DNA of 64,000 bases from Citrobacter amalonaticus (GCF_001559075.2 NZ_CP014015.2:2294001-2358000), one strand, 5' to 3'; shown: positions 22,130 through 33,549, counted from the first letter of the stretch. The notes: generated by a model from the sequence alone, not told the origin. Numbers and translations: made by a program.

Positions 22130-22483
22130 ATGGATAAGAAATCTGCTCGTATCCGTCGTGCGACCCGCGCACGCCGCAAGCTCAAAGAGCTGGGCGCAAC
22201 TCGCCTGGTGGTACATCGTACCCCGCGTCATATTTACGCACAGGTAATTGCACCGAACGGTTCTGAAGTTCTGGTAGCTGCTTCTACTGTAGAAAAAGCT
22301 ATCGCTGAACAACTGAAGTACACCGGTAACAAAGACGCGGCTGCAGCTGTGGGTAAAGCTGTCGCTGAACGCGCTCTGGAAAAAGGCATCAAAGATGTGT
22401 CCTTTGACCGTTCCGGGTTCCAATATCATGGTCGTGTCCAGGCACTGGCAGATGCTGCCCGTGAAGCTGGCCTTCAGTTCTAA
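22130..22483 (+). CDS. rplR: 50S ribosomal protein L18
   Basis: 117-residue 5S rRNA-binding protein. Starts MDKKSARIRRATRARRKL with the Arg-rich N-terminal tail; ends in FQYHGRVQALADAAREAGLQF as one conserved C-terminal helix region. Nine bases after rplF. Confidence 0.99.
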   Translation: MDKKSARIRRATRARRKLKELGATRLVVHRTPRHIYAQVIAPNGSEVLVAASTVEKAIAEQLKYTGNKDAAAAVGKAVAERALEKGIKDVSFDRSGFQYHGRVQALADAAREAGLQF

Positions 22484-22488
22484 GGTAG

Positions 22489-23001
<513 letters not shown>

Positions 23002-23004
23002 ACC

Positions 23005-23184
23005 ATGGCAAAGACTATTAAAATTACTCAAACCCGCAGTGCAATCGGTCGTCTGCCGAAACACAAGGCAACGCTGCTTGGCCTGGGTCTGCGTCGTATT
23101 GGTCACACCGTAGAGCGCGAGGATACTCCTGCTGTTCGTGGTATGGTCAACGCGGTTTCCTTCATGGTTAAAGTTGAGGAGTAA
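23005..23184 (+). CDS. rpmD: 50S ribosomal protein L30
   Basis: 59-residue protein starting [18 protein letters not shown] and ending VSFMVKVEE, the normal bacterial L30 without extension. The start ATG at 23005 follows the rpsE stop by three bases and uses GGGGAAA as RBS. rplO follows after three bases. Confidence 0.98.
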
Positions 23185-23187
23185 GAG

Positions 23188-23622
23188 ATGCGTTTAAATA
23201 CTCTGTCTCCGGCCGAAGGCTCCAAAAAGGCGGGTAAACGCCTGGGTCGTGGTATCGGTTCTGGCCTCGGTAAAACCGGTGGTCGTGGTCACAAAGGTCA
23301 GAAGTCTCGTTCTGGCGGTGGCGTACGTCGCGGTTTCGAGGGCGGCCAGATGCCTCTGTATCGTCGTCTGCCGAAATTCGGCTTCACTTCTCGTAAAGCA
23401 GCGATTACAGCCGAAGTTCGTCTGTCTGACCTGGCTAAAGTAGAAGGCGGTGTTGTAGACCTGAACACGCTGAAAGCGGCTAACATTATCGGTATCCAGA
23501 TCGAGTTCGCGAAAGTGATCCTGGCTGGTGAAGTCACTACTCCGGTAACTGTTCGTGGTCTGCGTGTTACTAAAGGCGCTCGTGCTGCTATCGAAGCTGC
23601 TGGCGGTAAAATCGAGGAATAA
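23188..23622 (+). CDS. rplO: 50S ribosomal protein L15
   Basis: 144-residue late-assembly protein. Starts [20 protein letters not shown] and has the Gly/Arg-rich N-terminal extension ([19 protein letters not shown]) near residues 20-40 that reaches into 23S rRNA. GAGGAG RBS; seven bases before secY. Confidence 0.99.
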
Positions 23623-23629
23623 GTAGCAG

Positions 23630-25109
<1,480 letters not shown>

Positions 25110-25129
25110 TTTATTCGCATATTTTTCTT

Positions 25130-25165
25130 GCAAAGTTGGGTTGAGCTGGCTAGATTAGCCAGCCA
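25130..25165 (+). terminator. Hairpin at the spc/alpha junction
   Basis: GCTGGCTA-GAT-TAGCCAGC is a perfect 8-bp stem followed by CAATCTTTTG. It may act as a partial terminator between rpmJ and rpsM or as the upstream part of the alpha leader; the T-run is short. Confidence 0.55.
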
Positions 25166-25173
25166 ATCTTTTG

Positions 25174-25262
25174 TATGTCTGTACGTTTCCATTTGAGTAT
25201 CCTGAAAACGGGCTTTTCAGCATGGTGCGTACATATTAAATAGTAGGAGTGCATAGTGGCCC
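25174..25262 (+). promoter_or_regulatory. Alpha operon leader pseudoknot (S4 target)
   Basis: The region from GTATGTCTGTACG to the rpsM start matches the E. coli alpha-operon ribosome-binding-site pseudoknot almost base for base as remembered. GTACG pairs with CGTAC, and CTGAAAA with TTTTCAG. It includes TAGTAGGAGTGCATAGTG over the GTG start. S4 binding traps the ribosome and represses rpsM-rpsK-rpsD-rplQ translation. Confidence 0.88.
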
Positions 25263-25612
25263 GTATAGCAGGCATTAACATTCCTGATCAAAAACATGCT
25301 GTGATCGCGTTAACGTCGATCTACGGCATCGGTAAGACCCGTTCTAAAGCCATCCTGGCTGCAGCGGGTATCGCTGAAAATGTTAAGATCAGTGAGCTGT
25401 CTGAAGGACAAATCGACACGCTGCGTGACGAAGTTGCCAAATTTGTCGTTGAAGGTGATCTGCGCCGTGAAATCAGCATGAGCATCAAGCGCCTGATGGA
25501 TCTTGGTTGCTATCGCGGTTTGCGTCATCGTCGTGGTCTGCCAGTGCGCGGTCAGCGTACTAAGACCAACGCACGTACCCGTAAGGGTCCGCGCAAACCG
25601 ATCAAGAAATAA
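25256..25612 (+). CDS. rpsM: 30S ribosomal protein S13
   Basis: 118-residue head protein in the A- and B1-bridge region that contacts P-site tRNA. Starts with GTG (MARIAGINIPDQKHA) after GTAGGAG; ends RKGPRKPIKK. The start lies inside the S4-regulated pseudoknot. Confidence 0.99.
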   Translation: MARIAGINIPDQKHAVIALTSIYGIGKTRSKAILAAAGIAENVKISELSEGQIDTLRDEVAKFVVEGDLRREISMSIKRLMDLGCYRGLRHRRGLPVRGQRTKTNARTRKGPRKPIKK

Positions 25613-25625
25613 TCGGGGTGATTGA

Positions 25626-26018
<393 letters not shown>

Positions 26019-26051
26019 CGCTTCGTTTTCCAGGTTTGTTGGAGAAAGAAA

Positions 26052-26672
26052 ATGGCAAGATATTTGGGTCCTAAGCTCAAGCTGAGCCGTCGTGAGGGCA
26101 CCGACTTATTCCTTAAGTCTGGCGTTCGCGCGATCGATACCAAGTGTAAAATTGAACAAGCTCCTGGCCAGCACGGTGCGCGTAAACCGCGTCTGTCTGA
26201 CTATGGTGTGCAGTTGCGTGAAAAGCAAAAAGTTCGCCGTATCTACGGTGTGCTGGAGCGTCAGTTCCGTAACTACTACAAAGAAGCAGCACGTCTGAAA
26301 GGCAACACCGGTGAAAACCTGTTGGCTCTGCTGGAAGGTCGTCTGGACAACGTTGTATACCGTATGGGCTTCGGCGCCACTCGTGCAGAAGCACGTCAGC
26401 TGGTTAGCCATAAAGCGATTATGGTAAACGGTCGTGTTGTTAACATCGCTTCTTATCAGGTTAGTCCGAATGACGTTGTTAGCATTCGTGAGAAAGCGAA
26501 GAAGCAGTCTCGCGTGAAAGCCGCTCTGGAGCTGGCTGAGCAGCGTGAAAAGCCAACCTGGCTGGAAGTTGATGCTGGCAAGATGGAAGGTACGTACAAG
26601 CGTAAGCCTGAGCGTTCTGATCTGTCTGCGGACATTAACGAACACCTGATCGTCGAGCTTTACTCCAAGTAA
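26052..26672 (+). CDS. rpsD: 30S ribosomal protein S4
   Basis: 206-residue assembly initiator, mRNA-entry protein and alpha-operon repressor acting on the leader at 25174-25262. An S4 RNA-binding domain lies at about residues 95-160 ([19 protein letters not shown]). Starts [27 protein letters not shown]. Confidence 0.99.
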
Positions 26673-26697
26673 AGCTTAGTACCAAAGAGAGGACACA

Positions 26698-27687
26698 ATG
26701 CAGGGTTCTGTGACAGAGTTTCTAAAACCGCGCCTGGTTGATATCGAGCAAGTGAGTTCGACGCACGCCAAGGTGACCCTTGAGCCTTTAGAGCGTGGCT
26801 TCGGCCATACTCTGGGTAACGCACTGCGCCGTATTCTGCTCTCATCGATGCCGGGTTGCGCGGTGACCGAGGTTGAGATTGATGGTGTACTACATGAGTA
26901 CAGCACCAAAGAAGGCGTTCAGGAAGATATCCTGGAAATCCTGCTCAACCTGAAAGGGCTGGCGGTGAGAGTTCAGGGTAAAGATGAAGTTATTCTTACC
27001 TTGAATAAATCTGGCATTGGCCCTGTGACTGCAGCCGACATTACCCATGACGGGGATGTCGAAATCGTCAAGCCGCAGCACGTGATCTGCCACCTGACCG
27101 ATGAGAACGCGTCTATTAGCATGCGTATCAAAGTTCAGCGCGGTCGTGGTTATGTGCCGGCTTCTACCCGAATTCATTCGGAAGAAGATGAGCGCCCAAT
27201 CGGCCGTCTGCTGGTCGACGCATGCTACAGCCCTGTAGAGCGTATTGCCTACAATGTTGAAGCAGCGCGTGTAGAACAGCGTACCGACCTGGACAAGCTG
27301 GTCATCGAAATGGAAACCAACGGCACAATCGATCCTGAAGAGGCGATTCGTCGTGCGGCGACCATTCTGGCTGAACAACTGGAAGCTTTCGTTGACTTAC
27401 GTGATGTACGTCAGCCGGAAGTGAAAGAAGAGAAACCAGAATTCGATCCGATCCTGCTGCGCCCTGTTGACGATCTGGAATTGACTGTCCGCTCTGCTAA
27501 CTGCCTTAAAGCAGAAGCTATCCACTATATCGGTGATCTGGTACAGCGTACTGAGGTTGAGCTTCTTAAGACGCCTAACCTTGGTAAAAAATCTCTTACT
27601 GAGATTAAAGACGTGCTGGCTTCCCGTGGACTGTCTCTGGGCATGCGCCTGGAAAACTGGCCACCGGCAAGCATCGCTGACGAGTAA
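26698..27687 (+). CDS. rpoA: RNA polymerase alpha subunit
   Basis: 329-residue subunit that dimerises to start polymerase assembly and binds UP elements and activators. The N-terminal domain covers residues 1-235, a flexible linker follows, and the C-terminal domain (from about 250) keeps Arg265 and Asn268 in TVRSANC, the DNA-contacting residues. GAGAGGA RBS. Located between rpsD and rplQ as in other enterobacteria. Confidence 0.99.
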
Positions 27688-27727
27688 CCGGATCACAGGT
27701 TAAGGTTTTACTGAGAAGGATAAGGTC

Positions 27728-28114
27728 ATGCGCCATCGTAAGAGTGGTCGTCAACTGAACCGCAACAGCAGCCATCGCCAGGCTATGTTCCGCAACATGG
27801 CAGGTTCACTGGTTCGTCATGAGATCATCAAGACGACCCTGCCTAAAGCGAAAGAGCTGCGTCGCGTAGTTGAGCCGCTGATTACTCTTGCCAAGACTGA
27901 TAGCGTAGCTAATCGTCGTCTGGCATTCGCCCGCACTCGTGATAACGAGATCGTGGCAAAACTGTTTAACGAGCTGGGCCCGCGTTTTGCGAGCCGCGCC
28001 GGTGGTTACACTCGCATTCTGAAGTGTGGCTTCCGTGCAGGCGACAACGCGCCGATGGCATACATCGAGCTGGTTGATCGCTCTGAGTCGAAAGCAGAAG
28101 CTGCTGCAGAGTAA
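27728..28114 (+). CDS. rplQ: 50S ribosomal protein L17
   Basis: 128-residue tunnel-exit protein; one residue longer than E. coli L17 at its Ala/Glu-rich end (ESKAEAAAE). Starts MRHRKSGRQLNRNSSHR. GAGAAGGATAAGG RBS. Last gene of the alpha operon, followed by a strong terminator. Confidence 0.99.
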   Translation: MRHRKSGRQLNRNSSHRQAMFRNMAGSLVRHEIIKTTLPKAKELRRVVEPLITLAKTDSVANRRLAFARTRDNEIVAKLFNELGPRFASRAGGYTRILKCGFRAGDNAPMAYIELVDRSESKAEAAAE

Positions 28115-28126
28115 TCTGTAGTAACG

Positions 28127-28157
28127 TAAAAAAACCCGCCCCGGCGGGTTTTTTTAT
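28127..28157 (+). terminator. Alpha operon terminator
   Basis: AAAAAAACCCGCC-CC-GGCGGGTTTTTTT: strong GC stem with A- and T-tracts, 13 bases after the rplQ stop. Confidence 0.95.
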
Positions 28158-28220
28158 ATCCGCAGCACCCCCACTTATCTACAATATCTGTACTCTTTTT
28201 GTTCATCCCCTGGAGTCATT

Positions 28221-28589
28221 ATGTGGTTACTGGACCAGTGGGCAGAGCGTCATATCATTGATGCACAAAGAAAAGGCGAATTCGAAGATCTTCGCGGCGC
28301 TGGCGAACCGTTGCTGCTGGATGATGATTCACATGTGCCTGTTGAGCTACGTGCCGGTTATCGTTTACTGAAGAACGCAGGCTGTCTGCCGCCCGAACTG
28401 GAGCAGCGAAAAGAAGCTATCCAGTTGTTGGATCTGCTGAAAGGCCTTAGGCAGGATGATCCGCAGTATCTGGAAGTGAGTCGGCGTTTGTCACTGCTGG
28501 AACTGAAGCTGCGGCAGGCCGGTCTAAGCACGGAATTTTTACGCGGTGAGTATGCCGATAAGCTGCTGCATAAAATTAACGACAATTAA
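28221..28589 (+). CDS. yhdN: YhdN, DUF1992 (DnaJ-homologue subfamily C-like) protein
   Basis: 122-residue cytoplasmic protein of unknown function. The DUF1992 domain spans about residues 5-75, with the conserved AERHIIDAQRKGEFEDLRGAG stretch and GEPLLLDDD. The C-terminal half is Leu/Arg/Glu-rich and probably helical. TGGAG RBS. It lies 10 bases upstream of zntR, likely co-transcribed. Confidence 0.9.
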   Translation: MWLLDQWAERHIIDAQRKGEFEDLRGAGEPLLLDDDSHVPVELRAGYRLLKNAGCLPPELEQRKEAIQLLDLLKGLRQDDPQYLEVSRRLSLLELKLRQAGLSTEFLRGEYADKLLHKINDN

Positions 28590-28599
28590 TGGAGTAGAC

Positions 28600-29025
28600 A
28601 TGTATCGCATTGGTGAGTTAGCAAAGCTGGCGGAAGTGACCCCTGATACGATCCGCTACTATGAAAAGCAGCAGATGATGGAGCATGAAGTGCGTACAGA
28701 AGGTGGTTTCCGATTGTATACGGAAAAGGATCTTCAGCGGCTTAAATTCATCCGCTATGCCCGACAGCTCGGATTTACCCTTGAGTCGATCCGTGAATTG
28801 TTGTCGATCCGTATCGATCCCGAACATCACACCTGCCAGGAATCCAAAGGGATCGTGCAGGACAGGCTGATAGAAGTCGAAGCGCGCATTGCCGAACTGC
28901 AAAGTATGCAGCGTTCATTGCAGCGTCTGAACGATGCCTGTTGTGGCACAGCGCATAGCAGTGTGTACTGCTCAATCCTGGAAGCTCTGGAACAAGGAGC
29001 CAGTGGAGTGAAGTCGGGCTGTTGA
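28600..29025 (+). CDS. zntR: ZntR, zinc-responsive MerR-family activator
   Basis: 141-residue MerR regulator that activates zntA, the zinc/lead/cadmium export ATPase (not in this window). The N-terminal winged HTH (residues 1-70) begins MYRIGELAKLAEVTPDTIRY. Zinc-binding residues Cys79, Cys114, Cys115, His119 and Cys124 are all present, as is the Cys/His-rich end. The ATG at 28600 after GGAG is chosen because an upstream in-frame start adds residues absent from the family. No ZntR-type operator is seen here. Confidence 0.96.
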   Translation: MYRIGELAKLAEVTPDTIRYYEKQQMMEHEVRTEGGFRLYTEKDLQRLKFIRYARQLGFTLESIRELLSIRIDPEHHTCQESKGIVQDRLIEVEARIAELQSMQRSLQRLNDACCGTAHSSVYCSILEALEQGASGVKSGC

Positions 29026-29080
29026 TTTATCAGACAGGTGGGACTACACTCCCGCCGTTAAACTACAAACTGGAGCTATT

Positions 29081-29299
29081 ATGAGTCGTTATCAGCATAC
29101 GAAAGGGCAGATAAAGGACAATGCCATTGAGGCATTATTACATGACCCGCTATTCAGACAGCGTGTTGAAAAGAATAAGAAAGGGAAAGGGAGTTATTTA
29201 CGTAAAGGCAAACACGGTAACCGGGGTAACTGGGAGGCCAGTGGCAAGAAAGTGAATCACTTTTTTACCACTGGCCTTCTGCTTTCTGCCGTCTGTTAA
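29081..29299 (+). CDS. arfA: ArfA, alternative ribosome-rescue factor
   Basis: Backup to trans-translation: ArfA recruits RF2 to ribosomes stalled on non-stop mRNA. The frame encodes 72 residues, but the active protein is made from mRNA truncated before the stop, since hairpins lie inside the last third of the gene. The basic segment KNKKGKGSYLRKGKHGNRGNWE (about residues 27-48) binds the mRNA channel. The hydrophobic C-terminus FFTTGLLLSAVC is the part normally removed or degraded. Overlaps the convergent mscL end by four bases. Confidence 0.95.
   Translation: MSRYQHTKGQIKDNAIEALLHDPLFRQRVEKNKKGKGSYLRKGKHGNRGNWEASGKKVNHFFTTGLLLSAVC
29235..29277 (+). promoter_or_regulatory. Nested hairpins inside arfA (non-stop mRNA generator)
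   Basis: AGGCCAGTGG (29235-29244) pairs perfectly with CCACTGGCCT (29268-29277). Nested inside, AAAGTGA/TCACTTTTTT (29249-29266) resembles an intrinsic terminator. In E. coli an equivalent structure causes RNase III cleavage or termination before the stop codon, so that tmRNA normally destroys ArfA. Confidence 0.85.
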
Positions 29300-29706
29300 G
29301 AACGATTATTCTGTTCTTTCAGCAGGTCGCGGATCTCAGTAAGCAAGACTTCTTCTTTCGTCGGCGCAGGTGCAGCCGCCGGCTCTTCTTTCTTACGATT
29401 GAGTTTGTTAATGAGCTTAATTGCCATGAAAATAGCAAATGCCACAATCACAAAGTCGAAGATGTTCTGAATAAACACGCCATAATGCATCACAACGGCA
29501 GGGATATCTCCCTGCGCATCGCGCAACGTGACGGCAAACTGCTTAAAATCGATCCCACCAATTAACAAACCCAGCGGCGGCATAATGATATCGGCAACCA
29601 GTGACGATACAATTTTACCGAACGCTGCACCGATAATGACACCCACCGCCAAATCGACAACATTCCCGCGCATCGCGAATTCGCGAAACTCTTTAATAAT
29701 GCTCAT
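29296..29706 (-). CDS. mscL: MscL, large-conductance mechanosensitive channel
   Basis: Inner-membrane homopentameric emergency valve opened by membrane tension in hypo-osmotic shock. The 136 residues include the amphipathic N-terminal helix (SIIKEFREFAMRGN), TM1 (VVDLAVGVIIGAAFGKIVSSL), a periplasmic loop, TM2 (FDFVIVAFAIFMAIKLINKL) and the cytoplasmic helix with KEEPAAAPAPTKEEVLL. GGGAGAATATA RBS on the minus strand. Convergent with arfA and downstream of trkA. Confidence 0.98.
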   Translation of the reverse strand: MSIIKEFREFAMRGNVVDLAVGVIIGAAFGKIVSSLVADIIMPPLGLLIGGIDFKQFAVTLRDAQGDIPAVVMHYGVFIQNIFDFVIVAFAIFMAIKLINKLNRKKEEPAAAPAPTKEEVLLTEIRDLLKEQNNRS

Positions 29707-29815
29707 TATATTCTCCCTATGCAGCTGACGTTAATAAGTTTAACAAATGTTAAGGCATTTGCCATTTAAGTATTGAGATTAACAGTATGAATTAAGCCTT
29801 GATAAATCAGGGGAT

Positions 29816-29843
29816 TAAAAAGGGTGCGAATAATGCACCCTTC
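29816..29843 (-). terminator. trkA terminator
   Basis: On the minus strand AAGGGTGC-ATTATTC-GCACCCTTTTTAA forms an 8-bp stem followed by T5, just after the trkA stop and before mscL. Confidence 0.88.
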
Positions 29844-29847
29844 AATG

Positions 29848-31224
29848 TTAAAGGAAGAAAGGACTTGGCTGGAATAAGCGTTCGACGTCGGTAATAAACT
29901 TTTTATCCGTCAGGAACATAATGACATGATCGCCTTGTTCGATACGTAAATTGTCATTGGCAATCATCACATCGTTGCCACGCACTACTGCACCAATAAT
30001 CGTGCCTGGCGGTAGTTTGATCTCGTCGATGACCCGGCCGACAACGCGTGAGGTGCTTTCATCGCCGTGAGCGACGGCTTCAATCGCTTCCGCGACGCCA
30101 CGGCGTAATGAAGAGACGCCAACGATGTCCGCTTTTCGCACATGGCTAAGGAGAGCCGAGATGGTTGCTTGCTGGGGGGAGATCGCGATATCGATCACGC
30201 TACCCTGGACAAGATCGACATAAGCGCGGCGTTGGATCAACACCATCACCTTTTTCGCCCCCATTCGCTTAGCCAACATCGCTGACATGATGTTAGCCTC
30301 ATCGTCGTTGGTAACGGCAATAAACAGATCGACCTGATCGATATGCTCTTCGGCCAGCAATTCTTGATCCGAGGCGTCGCCAAAGAAGACGATCGTATTC
30401 TGTAGTTTTTCGGCCAACTCGGCAGCGCGCTGTTGATCGCGTTCGATCAATTTCACGCTGTAATCTTTTTCCAGACGACGCGCCAGACCTGCCCCGATGT
30501 TCCCGCCGCCAACCAGCATAATGCGCTTGTAAGGTTTTTCGAGGCGCTGCAGTTCGCTCATCACCGCACGAATGTGCTGGGAAGCGGCAATAAAGAAGAC
30601 TTCGTCACCCGCTTCGACAATGGTGGAGCCCTGTGGGCGGATCGGTCTGTCGTGACGGAAAATCGCCGCAACGCGGGTATCAATATGCGGCATATGCTCC
30701 CGCATCGTTGAGAGCGCGTTCCCGATCAGTGGGCCACCGTAATAGGCTTTTACTACGGCAAGGCTCACTTTACCTTCTGCGAAATTGACGACCTGTAACG
30801 CGCCAGGATATTCGATCAATCGGTAAATGCTGTCGATGACCAACTGCTCGGGCGCGATCAGGTGATCGATAGGCACGGCTTCTGAGTGGAACAGCTTGTC
30901 CGCATCACGGACATAATCAGGAGAGCGGATACGGGCGATTCTGTTCGGCGTGTTGAACAGCGAATAGGCCACCTGGCAGGCAACCATGTTCGTTTCATCG
31001 GAACTGGTCACGGCAACCAGCATATCTGCATCATCCGCGCCGGCTTCGCGTAACACACGTGGGTGCGAGCCATGTCCCTGAACGACACGCAGATCGAACT
31101 TATCCTGCAGGCTGCGCAGGCGTTCACCGTTAGTATCCACCACGGTGATGTCGTTGTTCTCGCCGACCAGGTTCTCTGCCAGCGTTCCACCCACCTGTCC
31201 TGCGCCCAGAATGATTATTTTCAT
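29848..31224 (-). CDS. trkA: TrkA, NAD-binding subunit of Trk potassium uptake
   Basis: Peripheral membrane regulator of the TrkG/TrkH potassium channels, 458 residues. Two tandem RCK_N plus RCK_C units: the first Rossmann motif is GAGQVGGTLAENL at residues 7-19, the second GGGNIGAGLARRLE near residue 240. Last gene of the def-fmt-rsmB-trkA group, 21 bases after rsmB. Confidence 0.98.
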   Translation of the reverse strand: MKIIILGAGQVGGTLAENLVGENNDITVVDTNGERLRSLQDKFDLRVVQGHGSHPRVLREAGADDADMLVAVTSSDETNMVACQVAYSLFNTPNRIARIRSPDYVRDADKLFHSEAVPIDHLIAPEQLVIDSIYRLIEYPGALQVVNFAEGKVSLAVVKAYYGGPLIGNALSTMREHMPHIDTRVAAIFRHDRPIRPQGSTIVEAGDEVFFIAASQHIRAVMSELQRLEKPYKRIMLVGGGNIGAGLARRLEKDYSVKLIERDQQRAAELAEKLQNTIVFFGDASDQELLAEEHIDQVDLFIAVTNDDEANIMSAMLAKRMGAKKVMVLIQRRAYVDLVQGSVIDIAISPQQATISALLSHVRKADIVGVSSLRRGVAEAIEAVAHGDESTSRVVGRVIDEIKLPPGTIIGAVVRGNDVMIANDNLRIEQGDHVIMFLTDKKFITDVERLFQPSPFFL

Positions 31225-31245
31225 CAGTCGTGACCCGTTATCCCA

Positions 31246-32535
31246 TCACTTTTTGATTAGCTTAGCGTAAAAGAAGCCATCACCGTCTTCTGCACCCGGC
31301 AGATTTTGCAGACCCGGCATGTCGGGTGTGCCTGTCTCGCTCAGCATGGCATTCGCCGTACGCTGTAAGAAGGCGTGAACTTGCTGACTGTTCTCTTCCG
31401 GCAATACGGAACAGGTGGCATAGACCAGCGTGCCGCCGGATTTCAGATGCGGCCAGACGGCATCAAGAATTTCAGCCTGTAGCTTTGCCAGTTCGGCAAT
31501 ATCGCGATCGCGGCGGAGCCATTTGATATCCGGGTGACGACGGATAACCCCGGTTGCAGAGCAGGGGGCATCTAACAGGATGCGATCAAACTGCTGCTCG
31601 CCGCACCATTGTGCAGGGAAACGCCCGTCACCCTGCTTAACCGTCGCTTTCATCCCGAGACGTTTCAGGTTGTCATAAACGCGGGAGAGGCGCTGTTCAT
31701 CCACATCAACTGCCAGCACGTTTGCTTCGGGAGCCGCTTCGAGAATGTGGGTGGTTTTACCGCCTGGTGCTGCACACAGATCTAAAATGTGCTCGCCGTT
31801 TTGCGGAGCAAGGAAGGTTACGCACCCCTGGGCTGAGGCGTCCTGAACGGTGACCCATCCTTCCTCGAACCCCGGAAGCGCATGGACCGGTGCTGGTGTT
31901 TCCAGACGGACGGCATCAGGATAGTCTGGATGGGGGAAACCGTTCATCCCGGCGTCTTCGAGCAGCGCCAGCCAGCTGTCGCGCGTATGGTGTGTGCGAT
32001 TCACGCGTAGCCACATCGGGGGGCGCTGATTGTTGGCATCGACAATGGCTTCCCATTGCGTGGGATACGCCTTTTGCAGGCGTTTCAGTAGCCAGCCAGG
32101 GTGCAGAAAACGCGCGTCGCTGCTGGCGAATTCTGCGAGCAGTTCTTCCTGCTGACGCTGGAACTGACGCAGAACTCCGTTTATCAGCCCTTTAAGCTGC
32201 GGGCGCTTTATCGCCACGGCGCCTTCGACCGTTTCCGCCAGCGCTGCATGTGGAGGAATACGGGTATGCAGTAATTGATAGAATCCCACCATAATCAGGT
32301 AGTGCACGGTGCGCTGTTTTCCCGTCATCGGGCGGGACATCAGTTTGTTGATCAACCAGTCGAGTTGCGACAGCGTGCGCAAAACCCCAAAACAGAGTTC
32401 CTGAAGCAGCGCTTTGTCTTTATCGGAGACTTTTTGTTGTAGCGGCGGCAGGACATTGCTCAGTGAATGCCCTTGCTCGACGACCTGTTCAACGGCCTGC
32501 GCCGCCATACTGCGTAAGTTAAATTTCTTATTCAT
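31246..32535 (-). CDS. rsmB: RsmB, 16S rRNA m5C967 methyltransferase
   Basis: SAM-dependent enzyme that methylates C967 of 16S rRNA; also called Sun or Fmu. The N-terminal NusB-like domain spans residues 1-140. The Rossmann methyltransferase domain has the SAM loop DLCAAPGGKTTH (near 250). The two cysteines of the m5C mechanism are in DAPCSATG and ATCSVLPEEN. The ATG at 32535 (MNKKFNLRSM) gives the standard 429 residues; ten upstream in-frame codons fall in a terminator-like hairpin and are rejected. Confidence 0.97.
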   Translation of the reverse strand: MNKKFNLRSMAAQAVEQVVEQGHSLSNVLPPLQQKVSDKDKALLQELCFGVLRTLSQLDWLINKLMSRPMTGKQRTVHYLIMVGFYQLLHTRIPPHAALAETVEGAVAIKRPQLKGLINGVLRQFQRQQEELLAEFASSDARFLHPGWLLKRLQKAYPTQWEAIVDANNQRPPMWLRVNRTHHTRDSWLALLEDAGMNGFPHPDYPDAVRLETPAPVHALPGFEEGWVTVQDASAQGCVTFLAPQNGEHILDLCAAPGGKTTHILEAAPEANVLAVDVDEQRLSRVYDNLKRLGMKATVKQGDGRFPAQWCGEQQFDRILLDAPCSATGVIRRHPDIKWLRRDRDIAELAKLQAEILDAVWPHLKSGGTLVYATCSVLPEENSQQVHAFLQRTANAMLSETGTPDMPGLQNLPGAEDGDGFFYAKLIKK

Positions 32536-32543
32536 AACCGCAA

Positions 32544-32570
32544 AAATAAAAAGGCCCGGCAACACCGGGC
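32544..32570 (-). terminator. Terminator-like hairpin between fmt and rsmB
   Basis: On the minus strand GCCCGG-TGTTG-CCGGGC is followed by CTTTTTATTTTT, a convincing intrinsic terminator in the 52-base gap between fmt and rsmB. It may partly uncouple rsmB-trkA from def-fmt. Confidence 0.8.
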
Positions 32571-32587
32571 GTTATCAGAAGTGGCCG

Positions 32588-33535
32588 TCAGACCAGATGG
32601 TTGCCAGGAATGAACCATTCCCGACGTGAATTCAGAAGATCCTGGGCGCTCATCGCTTTTTTCCCGGCGGGTTGCAATGAGAGTAGGTTCAGGACTCCGT
32701 TGCCGGTAGCGACCTGAATACCTTGTTTCGTGGCGTCAAGGATGGTTCCCGGTTCTGCCTGCGTCGGCGTCTCTATCACGGATGCCTGCCAGACTTTTAC
32801 CGGCTGGCCGTCAATTTCCAGCCAGCTCATTGGCCAGGGATTGAATGCGCGAATGCAACGTTCCAGTTGTGCCGCAGAAAGCGACCAGTCGATGCGCGCT
32901 TCTTCTTTACTGAGCTTTTCTGCGTGGGTGACTAGCGCTTCATCCTGTACTTGTGGATTTGTACGGCCCTCAGCTAACTGCTTCAGCGTTTCAATCAGCC
33001 CCTGCGGACCAAGATCCGCCAGCTTGTCGTACAGCGTGCCGCTGGTGTCTTGCGCGGTGATAGGACAGGCGAGTTTGTAGAGCATATCGCCCGTATCCAG
33101 ACCGACGTCCATCTGCATAATGGTGACGCCCGTTTCAGCATCGCCCGCCCAGAGTGAACGTTGAATAGGGGCCGCACCACGCCAGCGGGGCAGCAGGGAG
33201 CCGTGGACGTTAATGCAGCCGAGACGCGGCATATCCAGCACGGCTTTCGGCAGAATCAGACCATACGCTACGACGACCATAACATCTGCGTTCAGGTCAG
33301 ACACCAGGTGCTGGTTTTCCTGCGGGCGCAAGGAGACGGGTTGGAAAACCGGAATGCCTTTTTCTTCGGCCAGGACTTTCACCGGGCCTGGCATCAGTTT
33401 TTTCCCCCGACCCGCCGGGCGGTCAGGTTGGGTAAACACGCCGACAACGTGATGTCCAGACGACAACAGCGCGTCAAGATGACGCGCTGCAAAGTCAGGT
33501 GTACCCGCAAAAATAATACGTAGTGAGTCTGACAC
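32588..33535 (-). CDS. fmt: Fmt, methionyl-tRNA formyltransferase
   Basis: Transfers a formyl group from 10-formyl-THF to initiator Met-tRNA. The 315 residues have the N-terminal transferase domain (1-200) with the catalytic NVHGSLLPRWRGAAP segment holding the Asn-His pair near 106-108, the DTGDM loop with the catalytic Asp near 144, and a C-terminal OB-like domain. Fourteen bases after def, which removes the same formyl group after translation begins. Confidence 0.98.
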   Translation of the reverse strand: MSDSLRIIFAGTPDFAARHLDALLSSGHHVVGVFTQPDRPAGRGKKLMPGPVKVLAEEKGIPVFQPVSLRPQENQHLVSDLNADVMVVVAYGLILPKAVLDMPRLGCINVHGSLLPRWRGAAPIQRSLWAGDAETGVTIMQMDVGLDTGDMLYKLACPITAQDTSGTLYDKLADLGPQGLIETLKQLAEGRTNPQVQDEALVTHAEKLSKEEARIDWSLSAAQLERCIRAFNPWPMSWLEIDGQPVKVWQASVIETPTQAEPGTILDATKQGIQVATGNGVLNLLSLQPAGKKAMSAQDLLNSRREWFIPGNHLV

Positions 33536-33549
33536 GTTGATTCTTGTCC

